Shown here: positions 1 to 11,948 of the stretch, piece after piece
How the letters are laid out: every line of letters starts with the position of its first letter
Position numbering within the stretch: position 1 is the stretch's first letter
Source of the DNA: Aplysia californica
Taxonomy: Eukaryota > Mollusca > Gastropoda > Aplysiida > Aplysiidae
Length of the DNA: 54,516 bases
Assembly: GCF_000002075.1 (NCBI RefSeq)
Contig: NW_004797627.1
Coordinates: forward strand, 493,987-548,502
Direction of reading: 5' to 3'
Notes under the pieces: generated by a model
Seen by the model: the letters and a program-made list of their open reading frames with translations, nothing else
Databases searched by the model: none
Told to the model about the DNA's origin: nothing
Made by a program: the position numbers and the translations under genes

Positions 1-1010
1 GGGGGGGGTTGGACCACAAAAAAAAGGCGGACAATAGAAAAATTGGACCATAACAACAATGGACCGGACCGGGGTGGACCATAACAGAGTTGGACCATAA
101 GAAATCTGGACCATAAGAAATCTGGACCATAACAGTATTGGACAATAACAGAGTTGGACCATAACCCATCTGTGCCATATCAACAATGGACCATAAGAAG
201 GTTAGAACATATCAGATTTAAACCATAACAGTGTTAGATCATAACAGATTTGAACAATAAGACACTTGGACCATAAGCGAGTTGAACCATACTAAATCTG
301 GACCATATCTACAATGGAGTTGGGCCGCAACGGTGTTCAAGCAAACCATAATTGGACCATAACAAAATTGGGCCATAACAGAGTTGGACCATAAAAGGGA
401 GGATTGGACCAAAATAGAGATGGACTATAGAAGAGTTGGACTATAACAACATTGGACAATAACAGAGTTGTACCATAACCGAGTTAGACCTTAACAAATC
501 TGGACCATATCAACAATGGTAAAAAACAAAGTTGTACCATAACAGAGTTGGGCCGTAACAATAGTAGACCATGACAGTATTGGACCATAACAGAGTTGGA
601 CCATAACCGATCTGGACCATACTAACAATGGACCATGAAAGGGTTAGAACATAGCAGATTTAAACCAAAACAGTCATAGACCATAACAGAGTTGGACCAA
701 AAGACAGTTGGACCATAAGCAAGTTGAACCATAACAACAATGGACCATAACAAATCTGGACCATATCAAGAAAGGACCATAAGAGTACAACCATAACAGT
801 GTTTAACCAAACTTTAAGTGGACCATAACAACAATGAGCCATAACAGAGTTGGACCATAACAGAGTATGACCATAACAAATCCGGACCATATCAACAATG
901 GACCATAACACTGTTGTACTGTAACAGTATTGGACCATAACATAGTTTGACCATAACATATCCTGACCATATCAACAATGGACAATAAGAGGGTTAGAAC
1001 ATTGCAGATT
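1..1010 (-). repeat. 16-bp minisatellite array, block 1
   Basis: The stretch is a diverged tandem array whose unit is close to GGACCATAACAGAGTT (16 bp) on the + strand. Recurrent variants of the last six bases (AAATCT, AACAAT, AAAGTT) come in a loose higher-order order, and the variant CATATCAACAAT usually follows AAATCT. The complementary strand (GTTATGGTCCAACTCT) is almost free of stop codons in all three frames, so it yields spurious hydrophobic open frames. The array runs off the left edge and ends near the TIR element at 1023. Confidence 0.93.
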
Positions 1011-1022
1011 TTGTACTTTAAC

Positions 1023-1727
1023 ATGCCCGGAAAACCTATGCGAATTTCGGGTGCGAATTTCGCGTGCGAACTATTTTTTTCGCGCCAACCTTTTTGTCAT
1101 TGTGTAAATCCATATGTACCGGAATTTCGCAGGGCCGAATCCGAAATTCGCATGCGAAGATTTTGTTTCGCACGAGGGAGCGAAACTTTTTTCTTCTGCA
1201 CCCGAATTCTTCGTGAAGTGGGCGGGGCTTATTTCCCGTCAAATCTACTTCAAAGGAACGAAGCAGCATAGAAACACTAGGCAAGTGGGGAAAACGTCAA
1301 AATGTTGATTTCCTTTTTTTGAGAGAGAAGTATTAAAACTAAGACTGAAAAGAGGTGTTTATGTTCAAGGTGGCTGCCATTTCCTTGGCAACCACTTTTT
1401 TTTAAGCTTGTCGGAAACTCTCGGGAGTCTATGTAATCTAGATCTAGATCACAGAATTCTACACTTATAGAACGGGAACTGTACCACATGACCTGTGAGG
1501 AATTGAAGACCGAAAACAATGGCGTCTTGAGGGCACGATTTATCGTTTTCGGAAGTAACCCTATAGCTTTTAAAGCAAGAGCGGCTTTTACAAACGAGTG
1601 AAAAGTGGAACATTTACTGTCCAGTTTGTAATCTTTGCTATCATTAATCGTTTAAATTATGTAATAACAAAAAAATAGCATTTCACATACCCCTCGCACC
1701 CGAAGTTCGCATCGATTTCTCGGGCAT
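1023..1727. mobile_element. 705-bp TIR-bounded non-autonomous element (MITE-like)
   Basis: The element starts ATGCCCG and ends CGGGCAT. The two ends match as imperfect inverted repeats for about 32 bp: left ATGCCCGGAAAACC, then ATGCGAATTTCGGGTGCGA; right, reverse-complemented, ATGCCCGAGAAATC, then ATGCGAACTTCGGGTGCGA. The left end is packed with further TTCGC/GCGAA motifs. No coding capacity is recognisable. No clear target duplication was found, and it abuts the end of the satellite array. The superfamily is not identified. Confidence 0.6.
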
Positions 1728-2723
1728 ATGGAATGACAGCTTAAGCCGCCCCCGGCGGCTCGAGAACCAATCTTTAATTTTAGCTTAGATTCTATTCCAA
1801 TCCACATATTATTATCAATGTTAAAATAAAGGTCCTAATAATGTTGACTTCCGGGTCAAGCATTTCCATTGAAAAACGGGAATTTAGATTCAGTTTTGAA
1901 ACGCGATTTCGTAGTTTATTCCACTTTGTTTTATCGCGATGCCAAAATTATAGCCCGGAAACCAGTCTTTACAGTAATTTTACACAACAAAATCTATCAT
2001 TATTTTGCCCACTAAAGAAATGTAGGACTCTGTTTTATAATATTGATACGATTGGACTCATATTGCCAATGCACTGTTATTGAGAAATCAATATTTTTGA
2101 GTCTAGGTCTAGATCTAAATTGTCAAAATATTTTTTTTCACCCAAAATCACTACTTTTTGATGAGATTACACAAAAAGTGCCACTCAAGACATGTATAGG
2201 TTTATTCAAAATTTCAATTCTGAATAATACCTTATAAGATACGAGTGGGTTTTTTTCTGTTTGTGATCGTTTTTCAAGATTATAATTTTTATTTTTTTTT
2301 TCAATATCGGATGTTATTATCCAAATGTACAAATATGTGATGTATATAAATAACTGCAAACTTTTCAATATTTTCCAGTTCTATATTCATTTATGGTTAT
2401 TGTGATGTATCATTTGACTAGGTGCAAACAAATATTTTTGAGTTTCACCAAAGATAATTAATTTTTGGTTTTAAAATTTTATCCGCATCCAATCAAAATT
2501 GTGTTGCATAATCGCCTCTTACAGGAACCAAAGTTGAAAAATACATAAATAATATTACAGACGTATTATACAAACCATACTGAAAATATTGATATACAAT
2601 ACTTTGATATTTATTTGAATTTGTGGCCCCAAAGACCTTTTAACTGCCCACTAGTTACCATCTCTTTCGCCCTCCCGAAAAAAAATTCGTCCACAAGCCG
2701 AAAATAATACGTAGCGAATGAGC
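1728..2723. other. AT-rich spacer, no gene seen
   Basis: AT-rich DNA with no credible coding signal. A perfect hairpin lies at 1744-1760 (AGCCGCC, loop CCC, GGCGGCT). AGATCT/TCTAGA-like hexamers are scattered through it. Confidence 0.6.
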
Positions 2724-2815
2724 GCAAACGAGTTGTTAGTCAATGATCTGAAGGGCAATGAGCTTTTTCTTGGTTTGTCTAGGAAAGTCGAAGATCACGC
2801 AAGTACTCTCTAATC
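2724..2815 (+). pseudogene. 92-bp block shared with 28604-28695 (family Q associated)
   Basis: This block is about 90% identical to 28604-28695. Read + it encodes ANELLVNDLKGNELFLGLS and continues to VEDHASTL before a stop. The second copy has an ATG directly in front (MANELSVNDLKGN). The identity stops exactly where the hAT terminus begins at 2816, while the copy at 28604 continues into family Q sequence. It is therefore read as a piece of the same multicopy unit. Confidence 0.6.
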
Positions 2816-3175
2816 CAGGGGTTCTCAACCTGTGGGTCGCGACTTCCCGGGGAGGGGGGGGGGGGCGAGATCATTGAGGATTTAATCTGTGTACTCCTAC
2901 TGACTTCTAGGCCCTAGAGTAGATCCTAGGGGATGACACAGTACAAAATAAATTATCACAGAAACTCCTTTTCACTCTTATTCTCTCCTTCTAATTCCAT
3001 GTAATTCTAATTCCATGCCTAGGTAGGCATATATTTGTCATCTCTAATAAGATCATAGGCCTAGCTGAAAAAAAATCTATACGTGACAAAACTATGTTGT
3101 TGCGTCGCAAAACAATAAACGCATGGGAAAAGCTATGTCAAGAAATTTGACGAAGGATATAAAGAAGTTGGTAGA

Positions 3176-3361
<186 letters not shown>

Positions 3362-3439
3362 AAAGTTTAAAAAACACGCACAATTAGAGATACACTTATA
3401 AATCTTTGCACGATAAAGATGGTACGGCTGATGTTAGGT

Positions 3440-3824
3440 GAGGCTAGTGCACAGAAATTGCAGCAAGTTCCCTTTCAAATGATACTGTCAAGAGGCGTAC
3501 TTCACGCATGTCTTCAAACATTAAGTAACAGGTTGTAGAGGAGACCAAAGCTTCCCCCATGTTCTCGTTCCAGCTTGACGAATCAGTTGATGTGACTTCG
3601 TGCTCTACTAGTCTTTATGATATACGTGTTGGGAAAAGATGTGAAAGAAGAATGGGGGGTTTTTTTTCACCCCACTGGACACCACAACAACAGCTGATGA
3701 TATCATGAACAAGTTAGCCTCCTTTTTGCAAAACAATCTTGAGTGAAAGAAATATTTGTACTGATGGTGCACCAGCCATGACAGAATCTAAGTCGGGCTT
3801 TCAGGTAAAAGTGAAGGACAGATA
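3440..3824 (+). pseudogene. ZBED5/SCAND3-like hAT transposase remnant
   Basis: Translation across frames gives FSFQLDESVDVTSCS, then TPLDTTTTADDIMNKLASF, then CTDGAPAM. This is the diagnostic start of the hAT RNase-H-like catalytic region in ZBED5/SCAND3/GTF2IRD2-type proteins, where the family reads QLDESTDVS, LETTTTAEDVF and TDGAPAM with catalytic aspartates in the first and last blocks. Frameshifts and stops interrupt it. Upstream, KLQQVPLSNDTVKRR also fits the family. Only about 125 residues of an expected 500 or more remain; the rest was lost at the junction with the LINE at 3825. It is a dead DNA-transposon gene rather than a host gene. Confidence 0.6.
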
Positions 3825-3825
3825 A

Positions 3826-4800
3826 TGCATTCTGGGATCAAAAGAGCAGTCACTTCCCGAGGGGCTGTAGAGTTAAAGATTGTCAATTTACAACCTATGT
3901 ACCAAATTGTAGCTTTTTGGGAGTCTTGTGTTGGTCGCAATGTTCCCTACTTTTGTTTGTTTATCATTTCTGATGTAGGTGAAAACATCATTGCAACAAT
4001 GGGTCTGCAAGTATAGTTAGTGTAACCTTGGATATAGGGGTCTGTGTTTACGGTGTTTTGTTTTTTTGTAATAGGGCAACGTGAACTTTCCTTGAATCCA
4101 AAAGATGAGAGATTTCTATTTCCTAGTTTGCAAGGCTGCAAACGTTGACCTGAAACAGTCTAAACTGTTCTGTTTTCCCAGAAGATAACCTTTCTCCAGT
4201 AGACCGGCTGGACACTACATGACACGGGTCTTGATGAACAAGGCGTCGCCCAAACAAGAATGAAGTTATTTTTCTTTGCAATATTTAATGGGAAGCCTAT
4301 TGGCTTTTCTTCCCACCCAGGTGTGTGGTCTACCAGCAGTGCAGTTCATCTGGCATTGAAATTCCAGGTGCTACAAGTTTTGTCTCTCACAAAGTGACGC
4401 ACTGAACGGGTCAAATTAATGTGGTCTGAAACTGGCCGCGTTGTTATACCAAAATCACACAGACAAGAGGCTTGTCACGTGCTGGATCTTTTGTGTCTTG
4501 CAATGTCCCCTAGGCCTATCCCACCTAGTGGTGTGTTCATCCTTGCAGGGACCAGAACAAGCAATGATGATGCACAAGGCCGAAGGTTTATCACAAGCCG
4601 ACCACAGGGAGTGTGTAGAAAAAGTAGGTGAGAGTAACAGAGGTAGACACTCATTCATTGTGTCCTCCGCACCTTGTGGAGTCACTCCTACTCAAAGGTT
4701 GTTAATTTTCTTTTCCGGCGAAGGGGATTTAGGTTTTTTTTAGCCAACGATTTGCCAATCGCCAGAGCCATGCAAAGGCCTGGAGGAATCAACATGGGTA
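3826..4800 (-). mobile_element. Jockey-like LINE, 5' end and endonuclease part (copy 1)
   Basis: About 1 kb, near-identical to 23610-24600 and 41045-42034 and partly to 14150-14713 (opposite strand). Read on the minus strand it runs from a 5' leader next to the satellite into an apurinic-like endonuclease: LLDSRK-type helix, HVALLQ(E/K)TK, then FTYIRNDKQTKVGN, then LYSPSGSDCSFDPR. This is the order seen in jockey/CR1-like LINE endonucleases. The copy stops before the GDFNSHSP block that follows in copies 2 and 3. Several frameshifts are present. The 3' part (RT, RNase H) is absent, so this is not a simple 5'-truncated insertion. Confidence 0.7.
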
Positions 4801-7080
4801 AGTTGTACCGTGACAGATGTAGAACATAACAAAAAAATGGACCATAATAGAGTGGGACCAAACCAGAGTTGGACCATAACCTATCTGGACCATATCAACA
4901 ATGGACCATAAAAAGGTTAGAACATAGCAGAATTGAACCATTACTCAGTGGGACCATAACAAATCTGGACTATATTAACAATGAACCATAACAGAAATTG
5001 AACATAACAGTTTTAAATCAAAATTTTGTTGGACCTAACAGAGTTGGACCATAACAAAGTATGACCATAACAGAGTTGGACCAAAAAAGGGGTTGGACCA
5101 AAAAAGAGATGGACCATAGAAGACTTGGACTATAACAACAGTGGACCATAAATAAATCTCTACCATATCAACAACGGACCATAACAGAGTTGGACTATAA
5201 CAGTGTTGAACCAAAGTATAGTTGGACCATAACAGATTTGACCTTAACAAAATAGGACCATATCAACAATGGACCATAACAAAGTTGTACCATAACAGAG
5301 TTGGACCCTAACAACAGTGGACTATAACAGAGTTGGACCATAACAAATCTGGACCATATCAACAATAGACCATAACAGAGTTGGACCATAACAGCGTTGA
5401 ACCAAACCATAGTTGGACCATAACAGAGTCAGACCACAAAAGGGTTAGACAAAAAAAGAGATGGACCACAGAAAAGTTGGACTATAAAAACAATAGACCA
5501 TAACAAATATAGACCATAGCAACAAAGGGCCATAACAGAGTTGGACCATAACATTGTTGAACCATAGTTGGAGAATAACAGAGATGGATCATAACAAATT
5601 TAGACCATAACAGAGTTGGACCATAAAAGGGTGGGACCAAAAAAGAAATGGACCATAGAAAAGTTGGACCATAACAGAGTTGGACCATCAGAGTTGAACC
5701 ATATCAACAATGGACCATAACCAAGTTGCACAATAACAGTGTTGGACCGTAACAGAGTTGGACCATAACAGTATTGGACCATTTCAACAATGGACCATTA
5801 AAAGGTTAGAACATAGCAGATTTGAACCATAACGGTGTTAGGCCACAACAGAGTTAAACCATAAAAAATCTGGACTATATCAACAATGGACCATAATGAA
5901 GTTGAAGTATAACAGTGTTAAATCAAACCTTAGTAGGACCATAAAGGGTTGGATCATAAAGGATTGGACCAAAAAAGAGATGGACCATAGAAGAGTTAGA
6001 CCAAAACAACAATGGACCATAACAAATATGGACAATAGCAACAAAGGGCCATAACAGAGTTGGACCATAACAGTGTTGAACCAAACCATATTTGGACCAT
6101 AACAGAGTTGGACCATTACAAATTTGGGCCATAACAGAGTTGGACCATAAAAGGTTTGGACCAAAAAAGAGATTGGCCATAGAAGAGTTAGACCATAACA
6201 AATCTGGAACATATAAACAATGGACCATAACAAAGTTGTACCATAACATATATGAACCTTAAGAACAGTAGACAATAACAGAGTTGGGCCATAACAAATG
6301 TGGACCATATCAACATTGGACCATAACATAGTTGTACAATAACAGTGTTGGACCGTAACAGAGTTGGACCATAACCCATTTGGACCATATGAACAATGGA
6401 CCATTAAAAGGTTACAACATAGCAGATTTGAACCATAACAGTGTTAGACCATAAAAATTCTGGACTATATTAACAATGGACCATAACAAAGTTGGAGCAT
6501 AACAGTATTAAACCACTCCATTCTTGGACCACACCAGATTTGAACCATAAGAAAGTAGGACCATAACAGAGTTGGACCATAAAAGGGATTGCGCTAAAAA
6601 AGAGAATAACCATAGAAGAGTTGGACCATAACAGTATTGCACCATAACAGAGTTGGGCCATAACAGTTGGACCATAACAATTCTGGACCATATCAACAAC
6701 TGGTCATAACAGAGTTGGACCATAACAGTGTTGAGCCAATACGTAGTTGGACCATAAAAGGGTTGGACCAAAAAAAAGATTGACCATAGAAAAGTTGGAC
6801 CATAACAACTATGGACCATAACAGGCATGGACCAAAACGGAGTTGGACCATAAAAATTCTGGACCATATCGACAAAGGACCATAACAAAGTTGTACCATA
6901 ACAGAGTTGGACCATAACAAATCTGGACTATATCGACAAAGGGCCATAACAGAGTTGGTCCATAACAGTGTTGAACCAAACCAAAAATGGACCATAACAG
7001 AGTTGGACCATAAAAGGGATTGGGCCAAAAAAGATATGGACCATAGAAGAGTTGGACCATAACAGCAGAGGACTATAACA
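4800..7080 (-). repeat. 16-bp minisatellite array, block 2
   Basis: Same unit as block 1, in + orientation GGACCATAACAGAGTT, joined to the LINE 5' end at about 4800 (CATGGGTAAGTTGTACC, a junction shared with two other copies). Recurrent longer variants such as AAAAGGGTTGGACC followed by AAAAAAGAGATGGACC mark a higher-order repeat. The array is interrupted at 7081 by the RTE LINE and resumes at 10263. Confidence 0.95.
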
Positions 7081-10000
7081 TCATCATTGCCTTTCTCACC
7101 CTGCATCAGGGTATAGGACACGGACAAACACCCCCCACTTTTCTCTATCTCTTGATGTTATTCCATGTCTTCCCACTTTTGTGTACATCGATTTCTGTGA
7201 TTGTTCTCCAAGTTCCACGAGGTCTTCCCCTTGATTTCTTGCCCTGTGGGTTCCAATCCAAAACTTTCTTTGTTATGCAGCTACCTGACTTCCTGAGAGT
7301 ATGTCCAAATCCATCGCCACCGCCTTCTTCCTACCTCATCTCTGACTGGGATCTGTCTTGTTTTCCTTAACACTTCCACATTGGTGACCCTGTCTGTCCA
7401 TCTGATCCTCAGTAACTCTCTTAGACACCTGTTCAAGAAAACTTGGATCCTCTTTATACAAGTCTGCGCTGCGTTCCATACCTCACATCCATACAACAGG
7501 ACCGACTTCACGTTTGAATTGAAAATCCTCAGCTTTGTTCAAAGTGCGATCTCTCTGGTCTTCCAAATCCTATCCAAAGATATGAAAGCAGCCTGTGCTT
7601 TTCCAATGCGGGACTTTATTTCAGCACCTGTTCCTCCCTCTCTGTCAATTATGCTCCCAAGATAACAGAAGGATTCAACGTTTTCTAGGGCCTTTCCTTT
7701 TATTGTGACCTGCTCCTTTCGTTGTGCTTCTGTCCTTAGTACCTTTGACTTTCCGGGGTGGATCCTCAATCCGATAGGCTGTTTAATACTGAAGTCTTTG
7801 CTTGTATCTGGTCCTGGGTGTGCGACAGAAGCGCCAAGTCGTCTGCGAAATCCAGATCGTCCAATTGTGTCCATGGTGTCCACTGTATACCATTTCTGTG
7901 TCCTCTGGTGGTTTCCTTTATCAGCCAGTCGATTGCCAATATGAAGAGGAACGGTGATAGTAAGCATCCCTGTCTTGCTCCAGTCTTGATGTCAAAGCTG
8001 TCCGTGAGCTGGATATCATGTTCAACCCTGCAACTTGTCCCTTCGTACATGCTTTTGATGAGGTTCACCAACTTCTGTGGGATTCCGCGGTGTCTCATTA
8101 TCTTCCATAGTGTCGCTCGGTCTATACTGTAGTCAAGGAAGTTGACAATCAGCTGGGAGTTCCACTCCATGGACTGTTCCACAATAATCCTCAGCGTGGC
8201 AATCTGGTCGGTTGTTGAGCGATTTTTCCGGAAACCGGCCTGTTCATCCCGTAGTAGTGGATCCGTTCCTGTCTTGATTCTTTCCAGAATGATTCTGCTG
8301 AAGACCTTACCTGGTATTGAGAGAAGAGTGATCCCTCTATAGTTGCTGCAGTTGCTGAGATCCCCCTTTTTGGAAGCTTCACGAGGTGTCCTTCTTTCCA
8401 ATCCTTTGGGAACTTGCTCTCATTCCAGATCCTGGTAAACAGTGGGAGGAGGATGTCTGCCGTCACATTGGCATCTGCTTTTAGGGCGTCAGGTGGAATC
8501 TGGTCAGGACCGGCCGCTTTACCTTTGTTCAGCTTCTTAATGGCATCCAGAATCTCCTGTTTTGATGGAGCATCACAGCAGATAGGTAACTCATTTCTTG
8601 CTGGCAGTATGTTTGGTGGGTTACACGGTGGTGGTCTGTTCAGGAGACTGTTGAAATGCTCTACCCATCGCTTAGACTGAGCTTCCTTTCCAAAAATGCT
8701 TTTCCCGTCTTGGTCCTTTACAGGTACTTCAGGTTTCCCATATTTTCCAGCAAGTGTCCTTGTGGTCTGCTTCCTCTGCCTTCTCTGCTAGCCTGTTTAT
8801 GAATTCCTCTTTGTCTTTTCTTATTGATTTCTTGACATCTTTAGCTGTTGTCCTGTACTGCTTCAATATCTCCGCTTTTGATCCTCTTGTTCTACTTGCA
8901 TTTGCTTCTGCTTTCAGTTGTCTTCTTATCCTAATGAAATCCAATGAGTGTTGGCTAAATCCATTCCTTGTGCTCCCATTTCTTCCCACCGAGTACTTCT
9001 TGACATGTTGATGTAAAGACTTCTTTGACCTTTGTCCAGTGTGTATCCACCTCCGTGTCCTCCCCGTCAAGATCAGCCAGAGGTTGAAATCTGTTCCTCA
9101 GCTGCAGTTGAAACTCTTCTTTCTTGTGTCCGTCCAAGAGACTTACTTGGAACTTGGTTCTTTTGATTCCTACGCTGGTTCCGTGCTTTTTGAGTCGTAG
9201 CTTGAGTTTTGCCAACAGCAGATGATGATCCGATCCAACATCTGCCCCTCTCTGTACTTTGACATCTTCCAGTGAACGCCTGAACTTACGAGAGATACAA
9301 AAATGATCTATCTGGTTCTCCGTCACTTCATCTGGCGAAACCCATGTGGCCTTGTGGGAAAAACAGAGCCTCCAACAAGAGGATCAAAAGCGGAGATATT
9401 GAAGCAGTACAGGACATGTACCCATGTGGCCTTGTGGGAAAAACAGAGCCTCCAATAACAAAACTGTTGAAAGCTCATATATTTGCGAATCGCCCCCCGT
9501 TCTCATTCATTTGTCCCAAGCCATGTTGTCCCATAATTCTTTCATACCCAACGTCCTGTCCAATCTTGGCATTGGCATCTCCCATTATGATGTTGACATC
9601 CTTCCTTGGTAGTTTGTCGATGACCCCCTGAAGCATCATTTGTTGGGGCGTAGATCTGCATTATATTCATGTTGATGTTCTTGCAATGATGATCCTTTCC
9701 CCGTGTGGTTCCCATCCTCTAAGTGACTTCTGTGCATACTTACTCAAAATGATTCCCACTCCCTCCGCATGATACTTATCTTCCCTCCCTGAATACAATA
9801 CTAGTTCCCCCGAGCTGAGATGCTTCTGTCCAGACTGTATTCAGTGTGTTTCGCTGACTCCTAGTATGTGCAGCCTGTATCCCTTAATCTCTTGTACTAC
9901 TTGAGAACTCTTTCCTGCTTCATACAAGGTGCGAACATTCCACGACGCAATCCGGAGAGACTTGTTCGACAGAGAAGGTTTCGGGTCAGAAGAGTCCTTT

Positions 10001-10262
10001 CGGCTTTGTCCGATGTCCTTCATTGTTCCTGCTGATACAGAAGCTCCTCCGTCTCCCAAGATCGAAAAATTAAAAGCTGTGTTTGTCCGTGTTTCTGTAA
10101 CTTACTGTTTTTTACTGGGTTGGGTAGTTGGCCCTCCGCAAACTGGCACTTTTCGGGCGACCAGACCTATGCACTTTTTGTCGCCTCTTACGACACGCAG
10201 TACCACGGCAGGTGTATTCTTTGCTCCCCCATAGTAAAACTACGGGGCCCCCCACCAACAGG
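7081..10262 (-). mobile_element. Nearly full-length RTE-like LINE inserted in the satellite
   Basis: The element is 3.18 kb, the usual RTE length, with satellite on both sides. On the minus strand its 5' end carries a leader encoding EYTCRGTACRKRRQKVHR-like sequence (about 10260-10140), then endonuclease, reverse transcriptase and a C-terminal tail. The 3' end reads GGCAATGATGATG, the ATG-rich terminus common in RTE elements. ATAACA at 7075-7080 and 10267-10272 may be a target duplication, but the same string recurs throughout the satellite. Many frameshifts make it a pseudo-element. Confidence 0.8.
7281..10059 (-). pseudogene. RTE-like endonuclease/reverse transcriptase, frameshifted
   Basis: The endonuclease start reads LRIASWNVRTLYEAGKSS (10059-9841) and its end ADVGSDHHLLLAKLKL (9326 onwards), which holds the catalytic SDH motif. 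The RT region (8466-7540) has NYRGITLLSIPGKVFSRI, DEQAGFRKNRSTTDQIATLR, TGARQGCLLSPFLF and the catalytic LDFADDLALLSHT. The RT segment that should read DYEKAFDSVDR is shortened to LDYSIDR, so the first catalytic aspartate block is lost. The tail (VLLYGCEVW, LRIRWTDRVTN, RRRWRWI) fits RTE-like elements. At least six frame changes occur; a tandem/inverted rearrangement sits at 9340-9455. No RNase H domain is present, as expected for RTE. Confidence 0.8.
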
Positions 10263-10500
<238 letters not shown>

Positions 10501-10507
10501 ATAGGCC

Positions 10508-11948
10508 TACAATCTGGAGTCCGTCGAGATCGGTAAAGGATGTACAGGATATGATTGCTGTTACCAAGTTTCTTCATGAAAGAAACCCGTTCGCTGAAGA
10601 CGCTAGTCTGAGAAATATCGTTTCGGGGGTGGTCGCAGAAACAGCTGTCAACGTTGACAAAGCAAAAGATGTGGGTCAAACTATTCTCAGCTAAATGGAA
10701 AGTCTAAATCGGTCTCAGAGTTGTCCTTGAAGAAAAAAAGACAAGGTTATTGAAATGACTGCAAAGACGCTCGTACAGGCTAACTACGACCATGTGACTA
10801 TTGACTCTCAGTTGCTGTTTCAGACAACTGAAACTTCAAAATATGAAGACAAGACCGAGATTTTAAAAAACGAACTTTGCAGTTACCCCTCGTTATTGTC
10901 TGAATCTGCAGATATCCTTCATCAATTCAACAAATCTGCCCTGCTAGAAGAACTTTGGAAGTCAAGGGCAATAGTTGCGCCTAATCTGCCATCACCAACT
11001 GTTAAACCTACAGATCGTCTTTTGATGGAGGGTCTTTACTGCAGCGCATTCCCTGTCAACGCTGAAGGACCTTCATTTGTATTATCGAGACATAATATGC
11101 TTCTTATGTCTGCAGGAATTATCCAAACGAAACCATTGTTTTTGAAGAATATTTGTCTGGACTTTCAACAAAAAATATGACACGGCTCAAAAGACAAAAA
11201 GGACAAGCTGTTCATTTTCAGTTAGACATGGTTCTCCAAATCTTCAAGGGATCTTTTTCTTGTCAACAAAGAAAATAAGCAACGTTTTATCAATGCCCTC
11301 GGGTCACTGCTGGAAGACACTGTCATTTACAACAAATGTCATGCTGACCTTAAGATTGTCCGAACAGCAATCAAGTGTCCGCTGTAATAGGAGAAGATAC
11401 AGATCTTCTAGTTCTGTTAGCACATTATGCTGATGAACATGCTCATAAATGAAACAATATTAATTATTCAACTGGGGGCACTTCGACATTCTCTGCCTTT
11501 TCTCCATTCTCTTACTGGCTATGACACCATTCAGTATTGGGAAAGGCGCTACTTTGAAAAAGCTCCAACAGATTTTATGACAAACCAATCTGCCGAAAGT
11601 GTTGCCGCTTAAAGCGAGAAAACCGTTGTGCTTATGCACAGTGGGAAACCAGTTAGAAAGTCTTGATGAACTTAATATTGTATCTTATGCACGAAAATTG
11701 CAACAGTCACAGCATTAATTTATACAGGCGGGTGCACTATCTCCGACTTCAGCTGCAGCCAAGTATCATAGCCTAAGAATGTATCTTCAGGTGCAACAGT
11801 GGATGGGAACTGATACGCTTATAGTGCGTTTTTTTTATAGTAGAGGGTTTTACGGCGCTCGCAACTGCATAAGGTAATATGAGCGCCATCTGATACGCTT
11901 AATCCCGTAGAATTGGGATGGAAATATCAGGATGTTCCCATCATGACC
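10508..11948 (+). pseudogene. Family Q, C-terminal half (uncharacterised multicopy protein)
   Basis: Decayed coding sequence with several frames. Open stretches are 10488-10694, 10755-11180 (141 codons) and 11427-11612. Recognisable blocks in order are LRNIVSGVVAETAVNVDKAK; LVQANYDHVTIDSQLLFQ; LKNELCSYPSLL with NKSALLEELWKS; FLHSLTGYDTIQYW; SEKTVVLMHSGKP; PTSAAAKYHSLRMYLQVQQW; and LNPVELGWKYQ. From memory these blocks, in this order, match a large, unnamed, highly multicopy protein family found in fish and invertebrates (H..TGCDTV, NP.EWGW near the C-terminus), whose function is unknown. A 68-bp LINE tail is inserted in the last block (11822-11889). It is a dead copy; function cannot be inferred. 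Confidence 0.6.
11810..11901 (-). mobile_element. 68-bp LINE 3'-tail insertion with 12-bp target duplication
   Basis: CTGATACGCTTA occurs at 11810-11821 and again at 11890-11901. The 68 bp between (11822-11889) are, on the minus strand, GGCGCTCATATTACC, then GAGCGCCGTAAAACCC, then an A-rich tail. The same 3' end terminates the LINE at 20443 and the copy at 32698-32980. It is a severely 5'-truncated, recent-looking insertion into family Q. Confidence 0.8.

Noticed and set aside
5880-7127. Long minus-strand open frames (up to 174 codons) of WSNSVMVQLCYGPTLL type
   Set aside because: They follow from a stop-poor 16-bp satellite. All three frames give the same peptide, and similar frames appear in every array in both orientations.
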